Part shown: piece by piece, positions 7,527 to 15,572 of the stretch
Numbering within the stretch: the first letter of the stretch is position 1
How the letters are laid out: every line of letters begins with the position of its first letter
Notes under the pieces: generated by a model
What the model saw: the letters and a program-made list of their open reading frames with translations, nothing else
What the model was told of the DNA's origin: nothing
The model's database searches: none
Source: Pseudonocardia autotrophica
GTDB lineage: Bacteria > Actinomycetota > Actinomycetes > Mycobacteriales > Pseudonocardiaceae
Reading direction: 5' to 3'
Length of the DNA stretch: 64,000 nucleotides
Assembly (NCBI RefSeq): GCF_003945385.1
Contig: NZ_AP018920.1
Coordinates: 868,001-932,000, forward strand
Translations under genes and position numbers: made by a program

Positions 7527-8915
7527 TCAGCGGCCGCCGAGCGCGGCGACGAGCTGTTCGAGACGGGCTGTTCGGGACGCCTTGATCAGGACGAGATCAT
7601 GGGCACGAAGGATCGGCTCGAGCACGGCGCGGGCGGCCTCGGCGTCGGGAACGGAGATGACGTCGAGGGAGCGGCACCCGGTGCCGGCCGCGTCGGCGAT
7701 CAGGGGCGCGGTCTGGGTGCCGACGGTGACCAGGACGTCGAGTCCGGCTCGCGCGGCGGCCAGCCCGAGCCGGTGGTGGGCGTGGGCGGCGTGACTGCCC
7801 AGGTCGGCCATCTCACCGAGGACGGCGATCCGCCGGCGGGCGGACATGCTGCTCAGGGTGGTCAGGGCGGCGGTCATGGAGTCTGGGTTGGCGTTGTAGG
7901 CGTCGTGGAGGAGCGTGACTCCGTCTCCGCGCACGATGGTCTGCATGCGTCCACCACCAGGGGGTTCGGCGGCACTCAGGGCGCGGGCGATGGTGTCGTG
8001 GTCGAGGCCGAGTCCGTGGGCGAGTGCGGCGACCGCGAGGGCGTTGCCGACCTGATGGCGGCCGGTCAGACGGAGCGCGACGGGTGCGGAGCCGTCGGGG
8101 GTGTGCACGGTGAAGCACGGCCGGCCCTGTGGTGTGACGTGCACGTCCTGTGCGTAGACGCAGTCCGGGCGGGGGCGCCCGCTCCACCATCCGATGCGGG
8201 CGGGGGTGAGAGGGGCCATCGCGGCGACCAGCGGGTCGTCGGCGTTGAGCACGGCCAGCCCGCCGTCGTCGGCGCGGGGGAGTCCGGTGACGAGTTCGCT
8301 CTTGGCCTGCGCGATCCCGGCCTGCCCGTCGGGGTACTGGCCGAGATGGGCAGTGCCGACGTTGAGCACGACTCCGGCATGGGGTGTAACCAGGTCGCAC
8401 AGGTGACTGAGGTCGCCGCGGCCCCGGGCGCCCATCTCCAGGACGAGGTAGCGCGTGTCGGGGGTGGCCCGCAGGACGGTGAGCGGGAAGCCGAGCTCGT
8501 TGTTGAGGGATCGGTCGGTGGCGGTGACAGGGCCGCGGTGTGTCAGGACCTGGGCGGCGAGGTCCTTCGTCGTGGTCTTGCCGTTTGAGCCAGTGATCCC
8601 GATGACGGTTGCCTGTAGGCGTTCTGAGACGTGGCGGGCCAGGTGTCCGAGCGCGCGGGTGACGTCAGCGACCTGGACGGCCGGGGGAGGTACCGGACGT
8701 CCGGCGAGGACCAGCGCGGCCCCCGCGGCGAGGGCCGCGTGAGCGTGGTCGTGTCCGTCGGTGCGCCGACCGGGCAGCGCGGCGAAGGTCCCGCCGGGGT
8801 GGACGCGGCGGGAATCGATGCTCGCCGGGGCGGTCACCGTCGTCGACGGTTCGGTTCCCGGGACGAGACGGCCGTCGGTGGCGGCGGCGATCGTGGCGGC
8901 GGTCATGGGGATCAC
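7527..8915 (-). CDS. MurF-like UDP-MurNAc-tripeptide:D-Ala-D-Ala ligase (accessory copy)
   Basis: A 462-residue ATP-dependent Mur ligase. The N-terminal substrate domain is followed by the P-loop GITGSNGKTTTK (about residues 106-117), LVLEMGARGRGDL, LNVGTAHLG and the C-terminal domain with HDAYNANPDSM, which are MurF hallmarks; length is normal for MurF. It would join D-Ala-D-Ala to the UDP-muramoyl tripeptide in the cytoplasm. It is the last gene of a minus-strand operon with a DUF6671-like protein and a winged-helix regulator, inside the island and away from any dcw cluster, so it is probably a second copy. The GTG start has GGAGAG eight bases before it. Confidence 0.85.
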   Translation of the reverse strand: MIPMTAATIAAATDGRLVPGTEPSTTVTAPASIDSRRVHPGGTFAALPGRRTDGHDHAHAALAAGAALVLAGRPVPPPAVQVADVTRALGHLARHVSERLQATVIGITGSNGKTTTKDLAAQVLTHRGPVTATDRSLNNELGFPLTVLRATPDTRYLVLEMGARGRGDLSHLCDLVTPHAGVVLNVGTAHLGQYPDGQAGIAQAKSELVTGLPRADDGGLAVLNADDPLVAAMAPLTPARIGWWSGRPRPDCVYAQDVHVTPQGRPCFTVHTPDGSAPVALRLTGRHQVGNALAVAALAHGLGLDHDTIARALSAAEPPGGGRMQTIVRGDGVTLLHDAYNANPDSMTAALTTLSSMSARRRIAVLGEMADLGSHAAHAHHRLGLAAARAGLDVLVTVGTQTAPLIADAAGTGCRSLDVISVPDAEAARAVLEPILRAHDLVLIKASRTARLEQLVAALGGR

Positions 8916-8995
8916 GGAGGTGACTCTCCTTCGGACGTGCGGCGGCCCGTCCGCAGGAGGCTGACGGGTCGGCGCCGCGGGCGTCGTTCACGGGG

Positions 8996-9865
8996 TCAGG
9001 GGTTGCAGCACTCGCAGAACGTGGGATCGGCGCCGCGACGGCCGTCCTGGCGGGGGTGGCGGCTGCGACGCGAGCAGCGGGCGCACCCGTGGATCGTCGC
9101 GAGGGTGAGCCAGGTCGGCTCGCCACAGGTGTCGCAGGGCAGACCGGGTTCGTGACCCACCGGGCCGTATCCGGGGGCGCCGCAGGCCGGGCACAGCGTG
9201 GCCAGGCGTGACGCGAGTCGATCTGCGAGCAGGCCGATCTCCCGCATGCGGGTGGGGTTGACGTGCGCGCGCATGTCGGTTTCCACCCGCGCCAGGCCGT
9301 CGTCGGAGTGTGCGGCGCACCGGCCGATCGCCACGCACAGGCCGGCGCGGGTACGGACGCCCTTGTGGAGGGGGATCGCGCCCGTTTCGGGAGAGCTGTG
9401 GGGGCGGACGACGACCGCGTGGTCTCCGAAACCGATGCGGGTCAGGTAGGCGTCGGTCTCCTCGTCGATGCGGGTGGTCGTGGTGTGGCCGAAGTTCGTC
9501 GGCGTCGTTCGGCTCTCGAGGATGTGCATGTCCCGCACCGTGTCGAGGAAGGCGAGGATCTCCTGGCCGGCGCCCAACATCGGCGCGGACGGGTGCGGGC
9601 CGTAGGAGCCTTCGCTCGCCACGGCAAGGCCGAGGCCGGTCGACTCGATCGCCAGGCGCGCCTTGCGGACCGCGGTCTCTGCCGCCGTACCGGTGCGGGG
9701 GGTCTCCCCGGTGAAGGTGCCGAGCTGGTCGGTGTCGACGTCGTGGGCGAGCACGAGACGCATGCCCAGGGTTCGCGCCAAGGCGGGCCCGAGGGCCCGC
9801 TGCTTGCCATGCCGCGTGGCCAGTGCGATCCGTGCGCCCGCGTAGGGGTGCACGGCGAGGGTCAT
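8996..9865 (-). CDS. DUF6671-like zinc-ribbon protein
   Basis: A 289-residue soluble protein. The N-terminal two thirds (MTLAVHPYAGARIALATRHG onward) contains acidic and His-rich motifs such as AHDVDTDQLGTF and ASEGSYGPHP. The C-terminal 70 residues carry repeated CxxC pairs (CPACGAPG, CDTCGEP, CARC, CECC), a probable double zinc ribbon. I recall this as a DUF6671-type protein; no biochemical role is known to me. Its ATG overlaps the stop of the winged-helix gene (ATGA), so the two are translationally coupled, and murF follows 80 bases later. Confidence 0.65.
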   Translation of the reverse strand: MTLAVHPYAGARIALATRHGKQRALGPALARTLGMRLVLAHDVDTDQLGTFTGETPRTGTAAETAVRKARLAIESTGLGLAVASEGSYGPHPSAPMLGAGQEILAFLDTVRDMHILESRTTPTNFGHTTTTRIDEETDAYLTRIGFGDHAVVVRPHSSPETGAIPLHKGVRTRAGLCVAIGRCAAHSDDGLARVETDMRAHVNPTRMREIGLLADRLASRLATLCPACGAPGYGPVGHEPGLPCDTCGEPTWLTLATIHGCARCSRRSRHPRQDGRRGADPTFCECCNP

Positions 9866-10161
9866 GCGACGTCGCCGGACCGGGCGTCGATGCCGGTGAG
9901 CAGGGTGACGAGCTGCCCGATGGCGGTGTCGCGGTCCATGGGGTGCCGGAGCGGCACGTCGGGGTGCAGCCGGTAGTGGTTGCCGCGTCCCTGTCGGGTC
10001 CGTTCCAGGTATCCCGCCTCGACCAGATCGGCCACGATGCGCTGCGCCGCCCGCTCGGTGATGCCCACCATGTCGGCCACGTCGCGCAGTCGCGCCTCCG
10101 GATCCCGCACCACGCACAGCAGTACGTGGGCGTGGTTTGTCAGAAACGTCCACCCCTGCAT
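9862..10161 (-). CDS. Winged-helix transcriptional regulator (MarR-like)
   Basis: A 99-residue protein consisting essentially of one winged helix (LRDVADMVGITERAAQRIVADLVEAGYLERT, given here as VADMVGITERAAQRIVADL at about residues 28-46) plus a C-terminal helix. It is the first gene of the minus-strand operon and faces the dabBA operon across about 125 bases that hold a strong inverted repeat, so it is the obvious candidate regulator of carbon uptake here. The start chosen is the ATG of MQGWTF; an upstream in-frame ATG would add about 25 residues running into the inverted repeat. Confidence 0.75.
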   Translation of the reverse strand: MQGWTFLTNHAHVLLCVVRDPEARLRDVADMVGITERAAQRIVADLVEAGYLERTRQGRGNHYRLHPDVPLRHPMDRDTAIGQLVTLLTGIDARSGDVA

Positions 10162-10204
10162 GGCGTCCACTGTACCGACCCCGAGGTAACGCTTGTCACG
10201 CTTC

Positions 10205-10248
10205 CTAATACGCGTCATCTGTGTCGTACTAATCATGTCGCGTATTAG
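10205..10248. promoter_or_regulatory. Inverted repeat in the divergent dab/regulator promoter
   Basis: Ten-base arms CTAATACGCG and CGCGTATTAG separated by 24 bases, with an additional half-site-like TACTAAT in between (10228-10234). It is A+T-rich against the local background and centred in the divergent gap. Probable operator for the winged-helix protein and/or promoter region. No ligand can be named. Confidence 0.55.
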
Positions 10249-10287
10249 AACACGTGTAAACGACAGCGTGCTTGGGAGGTGGGTGTC

Positions 10288-10395
10288 ATGGGCGACGACG
10301 AGATGGCGGACCTGTGCGGGACCGTGCCGGGGGCGCCCGGTCGGGTTGCTGACGCCGAGACGGCGCGCACGGATCGGGAAGGTGCGCGGGGATGA
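10288..10395 (+). CDS. 35-residue mini-ORF coupled to dabB
   Basis: ATG with an excellent ribosome site (GGGAGGT, seven bases upstream) and a 35-codon frame (MGDDEMADLCGTVPGAPG...) whose TGA overlaps the dabB start codon in an ATGA junction. The peptide is acidic and polar, with one cysteine and no membrane segment. dabB has no good ribosome site of its own apart from this coupling, so the mini-ORF is probably translated, as a coupling leader or as a small subunit. I do not recognise the sequence. Confidence 0.5.
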   Translation: MGDDEMADLCGTVPGAPGRVADAETARTDREGARG

Positions 10396-11969
10396 CGGGG
10401 ATGATGCTGCTCGCCGTCGTGGCCGTACCCGCCGCCGCGGCCGCGGCCGGGTCGATCCGGTGGCTGCGGGGTCGGGCACCCGTGCTGGGTGCCGCAGCGG
10501 CGCTGGTGGCCACCGCATTGGCGGGAGTGCTGGCCGTGACGGTGATGGTCGGCGGGCCGGTCGACATGGTGCTGGCCGATCCCGACGGGCAGGCACGGGC
10601 CGGGCTGGTCGTCGACCACGTCGGCGCGGTCGTGCTGTTGCTGGTGTGCACGGTCAGCGCCGTGGTCCAGGCCTTCGCCCGCCGCTACCTGCACGGTGAC
10701 CCGGCTGCGGCCCGCTTCGCCGTCGCGGCGGGGGCACTGACCGCCGCGACCGCGGCGATGGTGACCGCGGCGACCCTGGTCACCCTCGCGGTGGCGTGGA
10801 CGCTGAGCGGGGTGGTCCTGTGTCGGCTGGTGGGCATGTACCGCCCGGCACCCTCGGCCGTCGAGGCCACCCGCCGCACCGCACGCGCGTTCCTCGTGGG
10901 TGACGTCGCGCTGTGGCTCGGGGTCGGTCTCGCGGTCGCGTCGTGGGGGGATCTCGACCTGCGCCACCAGGACGATGGCGCCCTCGGCGGCGTGGTGGGC
11001 ACGGTGGTGGCCTGTTCGCTGGTGATCGCCGCGGCCGTGCGGTGCGCGCAGATGCCCTGGCACCGCTGGCTGCCCGCGACCCTGGCGGCACCGACCCCGG
11101 TGTCGGCGATGCTGCACGCCGGTGTGGTCAACGCCGGCGGGGTGCTGCTGGTGAAGCTCTCGCCGATCGTCGGTGCGTCGCCGGTCGCGACGCACCTGGC
11201 GTTCGCCTTCGGAGCCGTCAGCGTCGTGGCCGCCACCACGATCATGCTCGCCCGCCCCGACATCAAGGGTGCGCTGGTGCACTCCACGATCGGCCAGATG
11301 GGGTTCATGCTCGTCACCTGCGGGCTCGGCCTCTACGCGGCGACGGTGGTGCACCTGGTGGCACACGGCCTGTTCAAGGCGGCGCTGTTCCTCGGTTCGG
11401 GGACCGCGGTGCAGCGCCATGTGACCCACACCCTGGCTCCACCCGCGCCTCGGCTGACTCGTGCGCGGACGGTGCAGGTCGCAGTGGTCGCCGGGGCCGT
11501 CGCCGTCGCGGCGGTGGGGGTCGCGGCCTGGTTGCTCCCGCTGCATGCCGGCAGCGCGGCGTTGCTGGTCTTCGCCGCAGTCACCGCCGCGCGGCTGGCG
11601 TGGGGCTGGCTGCGTCGTCACCCGACCCCCGGTGCTCTGGTCGCGGCCATGATCGTGGTGCCGGGTGCGGCCGTGGCATACCTGGCCGTGGTGGACGCGG
11701 TCACCGTGGTCCTCGGGCCGAGCCTGCCCGCGATGGAGCCCGCCGCGGTGTCGGCCTGGGCCCTGATGGCCGTGCTCGCCGTGCTGGTGACGGCGGCGCT
11801 GCTGTTCCACCTGGCGCCCGCGATCGGTCTCGGCCCCTGGCGCGACCGCCTGTACGTGGCGGCGCTGTCCGCCGGCCAACAGCGCACGCCGACCACCGCC
11901 CCGACGCACCTGCCGCGGCCGGTACCGGGCCCACGACCAGCGCCTCGGCCGGAAGGGGCGCGGGCATGA
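10392..11969 (+). CDS. dabB: DabB, NuoL-like proton-conducting subunit of the inorganic-carbon pump
   Basis: A 525-residue integral membrane protein of the NADH-quinone oxidoreductase subunit 5/MrpA family (Proton_antipo_M), with hydrophobic segments through almost its whole length. Conserved stretches around HRWLPATLAAPTPVSAMLHAG and HSTIGQMGFM (about residues 220-235 and 297-306) are typical of NuoL-type channels. No complex I genes are nearby. Instead it sits immediately upstream of a DUF2309 gene, the defining arrangement of the DAB (DABs accumulate bicarbonate) system, where DabB supplies the proton-gradient-coupled membrane unit. It overlaps mini-ORFs at both ends (ATGA at each junction). 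Confidence 0.88.
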   Translation: MTGMMLLAVVAVPAAAAAAGSIRWLRGRAPVLGAAAALVATALAGVLAVTVMVGGPVDMVLADPDGQARAGLVVDHVGAVVLLLVCTVSAVVQAFARRYLHGDPAAARFAVAAGALTAATAAMVTAATLVTLAVAWTLSGVVLCRLVGMYRPAPSAVEATRRTARAFLVGDVALWLGVGLAVASWGDLDLRHQDDGALGGVVGTVVACSLVIAAAVRCAQMPWHRWLPATLAAPTPVSAMLHAGVVNAGGVLLVKLSPIVGASPVATHLAFAFGAVSVVAATTIMLARPDIKGALVHSTIGQMGFMLVTCGLGLYAATVVHLVAHGLFKAALFLGSGTAVQRHVTHTLAPPAPRLTRARTVQVAVVAGAVAVAAVGVAAWLLPLHAGSAALLVFAAVTAARLAWGWLRRHPTPGALVAAMIVVPGAAVAYLAVVDAVTVVLGPSLPAMEPAAVSAWALMAVLAVLVTAALLFHLAPAIGLGPWRDRLYVAALSAGQQRTPTTAPTHLPRPVPGPRPAPRPEGARA

Positions 11970-12076
11970 CCCGCGGTTCACCGGCCGCTGGGCGCAGACG
12001 GCGCCTCCGGTTCCCCACGCCCGCACAGATCGCCGACGGTCCCGTCGTGCTCGCTCAGAAGGGTTCCCAGCCATGA
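11966..12076 (+). CDS. 36-residue mini-ORF bridging dabB and dabA
   Basis: The frame starts in the ATGA that ends dabB and stops in the ATGA that starts dabA, so it exactly fills the gap. Its 36 residues are basic at the N terminus (AAGRRRRLRFPTPAQIADG) and then neutral. Without it, the 103-base gap between dabB and dabA would be untranslated, and no strong ribosome site precedes dabA other than a GAAGGG at about 12058. Probably a translational coupler, possibly a small accessory subunit. Not recognised. Confidence 0.5.
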   Translation: MTRGSPAAGRRRRLRFPTPAQIADGPVVLAQKGSQP

Positions 12077-14700
12077 CCACCAGCCCCGCCACCGATCTGG
12101 ACCTCGATGCGGTGACCGACGTCGTCACGCGGGCGGAAGCAGTGCGTGCCGAGATCGCCGACGCGGCCGCGTTCCTGGCCTCGACCTGGCCATTGGCCGA
12201 CTTCATCGCCGTCAACCCGTTGTTCGGCCTGCTGGACCGCCCGTTCAGCGAGGCGGCCACTCACGCCGGAGACCTGCTGGGGGCGCGAGCCACCCCGGAC
12301 GAGACCTGGCTGCGGGCCGCGTGGCAGCGCGGCCGGATCACCGACGACGACCTGCGCGCTGCGCTGACCCGCCGCCACCCCGCAGTGCTGCGGCGGAGCC
12401 CGCTCGCCCTCGGCGACCGTGTCCACGATCCGGTCGACCTGCTGCTGGCCGACCTGCAGCGGGGCATCGCCTGCCCCCCGCCGCACCGTCGGGCACGCAC
12501 CGCCGCAGAGGCACTGGCCCCCGACCTCGCCGGTCTGCTCGACACCCACACGATCCAGTGGTGCTCGGCCTTCCTGGACGAGGGCCAGGCCACCTGGCGG
12601 ATGCCGGGCCGGGATCGCGGCTTCTACCCCGCGTGGCGAGCGCTGGCCGCCCACGACACGACGCTGCCCCGGCCGGTGCGGGAGCGGCTGCGGCACCTGC
12701 CCGAGCGCGCCGAGGACGCGGTCCTGGAGGCGCTGGCCGCGCTCGGTGTCCCGGACGACCGGAGGACCCACTACCTGCAGGCCCACCTGACCCGCCTTCC
12801 CGGCTTCGCCGCCCACGTCCGGTGGCGCGGGGAGCAGGCGGATGAGGGCATCGACCTCGTCGACTACCTCGCGCTGCGGTTGGGCGCCGAAGCCGCGGTG
12901 CTCGCCGGCACCCATTCCCACGGCACCGCTTGGGCCCTGGCCCGCACCGACCTGTCCGAGGTCGGGCAGGCCACCGTCGATCCGCTCGGCCGGGCCCAGC
13001 ACCTGCTGTCGGCGCTGGAGATCACGGGTACCCACGCCGCCCAGCGCACCGCGCTGGCGGAGCTCCTCGATGAGTTGCCGGTGCACCAGCGGGCACTCGT
13101 CTGGCTGGATGCCTACGAGGAGCACTACCGCAGCCGGCTGCTGCGCCTCCTCGACCGCCCCCTGCCCGAGCAGCCCGACGCCCGGCCGCAGGCGCAGGTG
13201 GTGTGCTGCATCGACCCTCGTTCCGAAGGGCTGCGCCGGCACCTGGAGACCCTCGGGAACTACCGGACCCTGGGCTTCGCCGGGTTCTTCGCCGTCGCCA
13301 TGCGGTACCGCGACCTCGCCGGGGGCACCGCGCGGGCCCAGTGCCCCGGCCCGATCGCTCCCCGGCACACCGTCACCGAGCTTCCCTCTCCCGGCCGGCA
13401 GCGGGCGGCCGAGCGGTCACTGGCCGGGCGGCGGGTGCTCGCCGCGGCCGAGAACTCCCTGCACGCCGCCAAGGACGACCTGGTGGCGCCGTTCGTGCTC
13501 GCCGAAGCCGCCGGGTGGCTGGCCGGGCCACTTGCCGCGGCCAAGACCTTCGCCCCCGGCGCCGCCGGTGCCGCTCGCTCGTGGTGGGCCCGCCGCATCG
13601 CTCCCGCCCCGCAGACCGAGATCTCGGTCGCCGACGACCTCACCGTCGCCGAACGGGCCGCGACCGCCGAGACGATGCTGACGTTGATGGGCCTGACCGG
13701 CGGCTTCGCGCGGCTGGTGGTGCTCTGCGGGCACGGTGCGCACACCGACAACAACCCGTACCAGGCGGCACTGGACTGCGGCGCCTGCGGCGGCCACCCC
13801 GGAGGCCCCAACGCCCGCACCGCCGCGGCTCTGCTGAACGATCCGCAGGTCCGCCTGCACCTGGCCGACCACGGCATCTCCGTCCCCGGTGACACCTGGT
13901 TCGTCGCGGCCGAGCACGACACCACCACCGACACCGTCCGCCTGCTCGACACCCACCTCCTGCCCGACACCCACCGCCCCGACGTCGACGCGCTCACCGC
14001 CGACCTCCGCACGGCCGGTGCCCGGCTGGCCGCGGAACGGTGCGCCGTCCTGCCGGGAGCCCCGGTGCGTGCCCAGCCCCGGCGCGCGGCGCGCCACACC
14101 CGTGCCAGGGCCCGGGACTGGGCCCAGGTCTTCCCGGAATGGGGGCTCGCCGACAACGCGGCCTTCCTGATCGCGCCCCGCGCCCGCACCCGCGGCGTCG
14201 ATCTGCGGAGCCGGGTGTTCCTCCACGACTACGACGCCGACCTCGACCCGACCGGCTCCGTCCTGGAGACCATCCTCACCGCGCCGCTGGTCGTCGCGCA
14301 CTGGATCAACAGCCAGTACTACTTCGCCGCCGTCGACCAGGACGCCTTCGGCGCGGGCAGCAAGGCCCAGCACAACGTCGTCGGCGGTGGCCTGGGGGTG
14401 ATGTCCGGTCCCACCAGCGACCTCCGGACCGGCTTGCCCTGGCAGTCCCTCACCGACGGACACCACATCCGGCACGAGCCACAACGTCTGCTCGCCCTCG
14501 TACAGGCGCCGCTGTCCAGGCTTGACACCCTCATCGCCCGCCACGCAGTGCTGCACCACATGTTCGGCAACGACTGGGTCGGCCTCGCTGCCCAGGAACA
14601 TGCCGGCGGGACGTGGCACCGCTACAGCCCCACCGGGTGGCAGCTGTGGCAGCCCGGAGCCGACGCCTCCGCAGCGACGACCCACGCGGCGCACCTCTAG
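12073..14700 (+). CDS. dabA: DabA, DUF2309 zinc protein of the inorganic-carbon pump
   Basis: An 875-residue DUF2309 (PF10070) protein. The beta-carbonic-anhydrase-like zinc site is intact: CCIDPRSE supplies Cys379 and Asp381, CGHGAHTDNN supplies His554 and ALDCGACGG supplies Cys569. The H-to-C spacing of 15 matches the characterised Halothiobacillus DabA. DabA is proposed to hydrate CO2 to bicarbonate in one direction on the cytoplasmic face, energised by DabB, so the pair would accumulate bicarbonate for anaplerotic or autotrophic carboxylation or under low CO2. No RuBisCO or carboxysome genes are in the window, which favours a role in heterotrophic CO2 supply. Confidence 0.92.
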   Translation: MTTSPATDLDLDAVTDVVTRAEAVRAEIADAAAFLASTWPLADFIAVNPLFGLLDRPFSEAATHAGDLLGARATPDETWLRAAWQRGRITDDDLRAALTRRHPAVLRRSPLALGDRVHDPVDLLLADLQRGIACPPPHRRARTAAEALAPDLAGLLDTHTIQWCSAFLDEGQATWRMPGRDRGFYPAWRALAAHDTTLPRPVRERLRHLPERAEDAVLEALAALGVPDDRRTHYLQAHLTRLPGFAAHVRWRGEQADEGIDLVDYLALRLGAEAAVLAGTHSHGTAWALARTDLSEVGQATVDPLGRAQHLLSALEITGTHAAQRTALAELLDELPVHQRALVWLDAYEEHYRSRLLRLLDRPLPEQPDARPQAQVVCCIDPRSEGLRRHLETLGNYRTLGFAGFFAVAMRYRDLAGGTARAQCPGPIAPRHTVTELPSPGRQRAAERSLAGRRVLAAAENSLHAAKDDLVAPFVLAEAAGWLAGPLAAAKTFAPGAAGAARSWWARRIAPAPQTEISVADDLTVAERAATAETMLTLMGLTGGFARLVVLCGHGAHTDNNPYQAALDCGACGGHPGGPNARTAAALLNDPQVRLHLADHGISVPGDTWFVAAEHDTTTDTVRLLDTHLLPDTHRPDVDALTADLRTAGARLAAERCAVLPGAPVRAQPRRAARHTRARARDWAQVFPEWGLADNAAFLIAPRARTRGVDLRSRVFLHDYDADLDPTGSVLETILTAPLVVAHWINSQYYFAAVDQDAFGAGSKAQHNVVGGGLGVMSGPTSDLRTGLPWQSLTDGHHIRHEPQRLLALVQAPLSRLDTLIARHAVLHHMFGNDWVGLAAQEHAGGTWHRYSPTGWQLWQPGADASAATTHAAHL

Positions 14701-14716
14701 CCGCCCGGCCTCCCCC

Positions 14717-14746
14717 GGGCCGCGCCGTCCGCGGACGGCGCGGCCC
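14717..14746. terminator. Strong hairpin after dabA
   Basis: Perfect 15-base arms GGGCCGCGCCGTCCG/CGGACGGCGCGGCCC, starting 17 bases after the dabA stop and 51 bases before the next gene. No T tract. It could terminate or attenuate transcription into the downstream gene, or stabilise the 3' end of the dab message. Confidence 0.6.
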
Positions 14747-14796
14747 GCCCCGGGGCCACGAGTGACAGAACAGTACGAAGGAAGAGAGGTACCCAA

Positions 14797-15330
14797 ATGG
14801 CCGCGCTTCTCCTGATCCCGAGCGTGGACTACGCGGAGGTCGCCGTGGAACAGGCGAGTGAGTACCTGGCCCACCAGCGACGCTACGTCGGTGACCCGGC
14901 TCGGAACGCCCCCCTGCTCGGCATCTGGGTCCGCCGCGGCCTCGACGCCGGCCTGCCCACGCTGTTCCCGGGCGGCGGCCACGAGACCGACACCGTCCTG
15001 GGCCCCTCGGGAGGGCCTCCACCAGTGGTACCGATGGGGATCCGCACATCGGCGGCGGTGTCGGGGCTGTGGTCACTGTGCTGGCTCGACGGCCCTGCCC
15101 TGCGCGATGCCCATGACGCCCATCGGCGACGGCGCCGGATCCTCGATCTGCTCGTGCAACCGGCTCATCTCGCGGACAGAGCGTCGGGCAGGTTCTTCCC
15201 GGTCTTCGCGCACACCGACTGCCAGGAGACGATCGAAGCCCAGCTGACCGAACTCGGCGGCCGCTATCCGCACCTGATCGCGCCCCAGTGGTACATCGAC
15301 GACTCAGAGCAGGGCATCTGTACGCGATGA
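14797..15330 (+). CDS. Hypothetical protein downstream of dabA
   Basis: A 177-residue protein I do not recognise. It is soluble (MAALLLIPSVDYAEVAVEQA at the start), has a Gly/Pro-rich centre (residues about 62-82), a basic HDAHRRRRR patch, and ends PQWYIDDSEQGICTR. It is preceded by GAAGGAAGAGAGG, a good ribosome site, so it is very probably real. It shares strand and orientation with dabA but lies beyond a strong hairpin, so it may be expressed at a different level. It does not look like the PII-like protein found near some other dab operons. Confidence 0.55.
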   Translation: MAALLLIPSVDYAEVAVEQASEYLAHQRRYVGDPARNAPLLGIWVRRGLDAGLPTLFPGGGHETDTVLGPSGGPPPVVPMGIRTSAAVSGLWSLCWLDGPALRDAHDAHRRRRRILDLLVQPAHLADRASGRFFPVFAHTDCQETIEAQLTELGGRYPHLIAPQWYIDDSEQGICTR

Positions 15331-15483
15331 GACAAGCGCGCCGGTATTCACGCGGCGCTCGCAATAGCTCTGGAGGCATCCCTGACGACGACGGCGGCGA
15401 CGAACAGCGCGACTGAGATGCCGGCGGCACCTGGTCCGGTGCCGCGGGACACGACGTGGGATCTCGGCTTCCGACCGGTGTCT

Positions 15484-15551
15484 GAACAGCGTTTCCGCTG
15501 GTCACGGTGTAGTGCCCCCGGCAGGATTCGAACCTGCGGCACCCGCTTTAG
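15484..15551 (+). repeat. attL: 68-bp direct repeat of the integrative element
   Basis: Identical over 68 bases to 35377-35444 at the intact tRNA-Arg gene; identity ends one base into the anticodon region. It contains the T arm and 3' acceptor half of the tRNA plus 29 bases of downstream flank. This is what site-specific insertion by a tyrosine integrase into a tRNA gene leaves at the far end. Confidence 0.9.
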
Positions 15552-15572
15552 AAGACCGGGACGGTGTGCGGT

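Larger units (their letters stand above)
7206..15483. mobile_element. Carbon-uptake (Dab) island segment between att repeats
   Basis: About 8.3 kb delimited by att repeats in direct orientation. It carries dabB-dabA with associated small ORFs, and divergently a winged-helix regulator, a DUF6671-like gene and a murF paralogue. No integrase or transfer gene of its own remains, so it is either a passenger trapped between successive insertions or a degenerate element. Mobility is inferred only from the flanking repeats. Confidence 0.55.

Noticed and set aside
7338..9155. Long plus-strand frames opposite the murF-like and DUF6671-like genes
   Set aside because: Translations are Gly/Val/Arg-rich without motifs, while the minus strand encodes complete MurF signatures.
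10392..11969. Fragment of an NADH dehydrogenase (nuo) or Mrp antiporter operon
   Set aside because: No other nuo or mrp subunit is nearby, and pairing with DUF2309 identifies it as DabB.
14797..15330. PII-like bicarbonate sensor or carbonic anhydrase next to dabA
   Set aside because: No PII T-loop pattern and no carbonic anhydrase zinc motif could be seen; left as hypothetical.
15484..15551. tRNA gene at the attL copy (and at 7206)
   Set aside because: Only the 3' half of the tRNA is present; the D arm and 5' acceptor strand are missing, so no cloverleaf can form.
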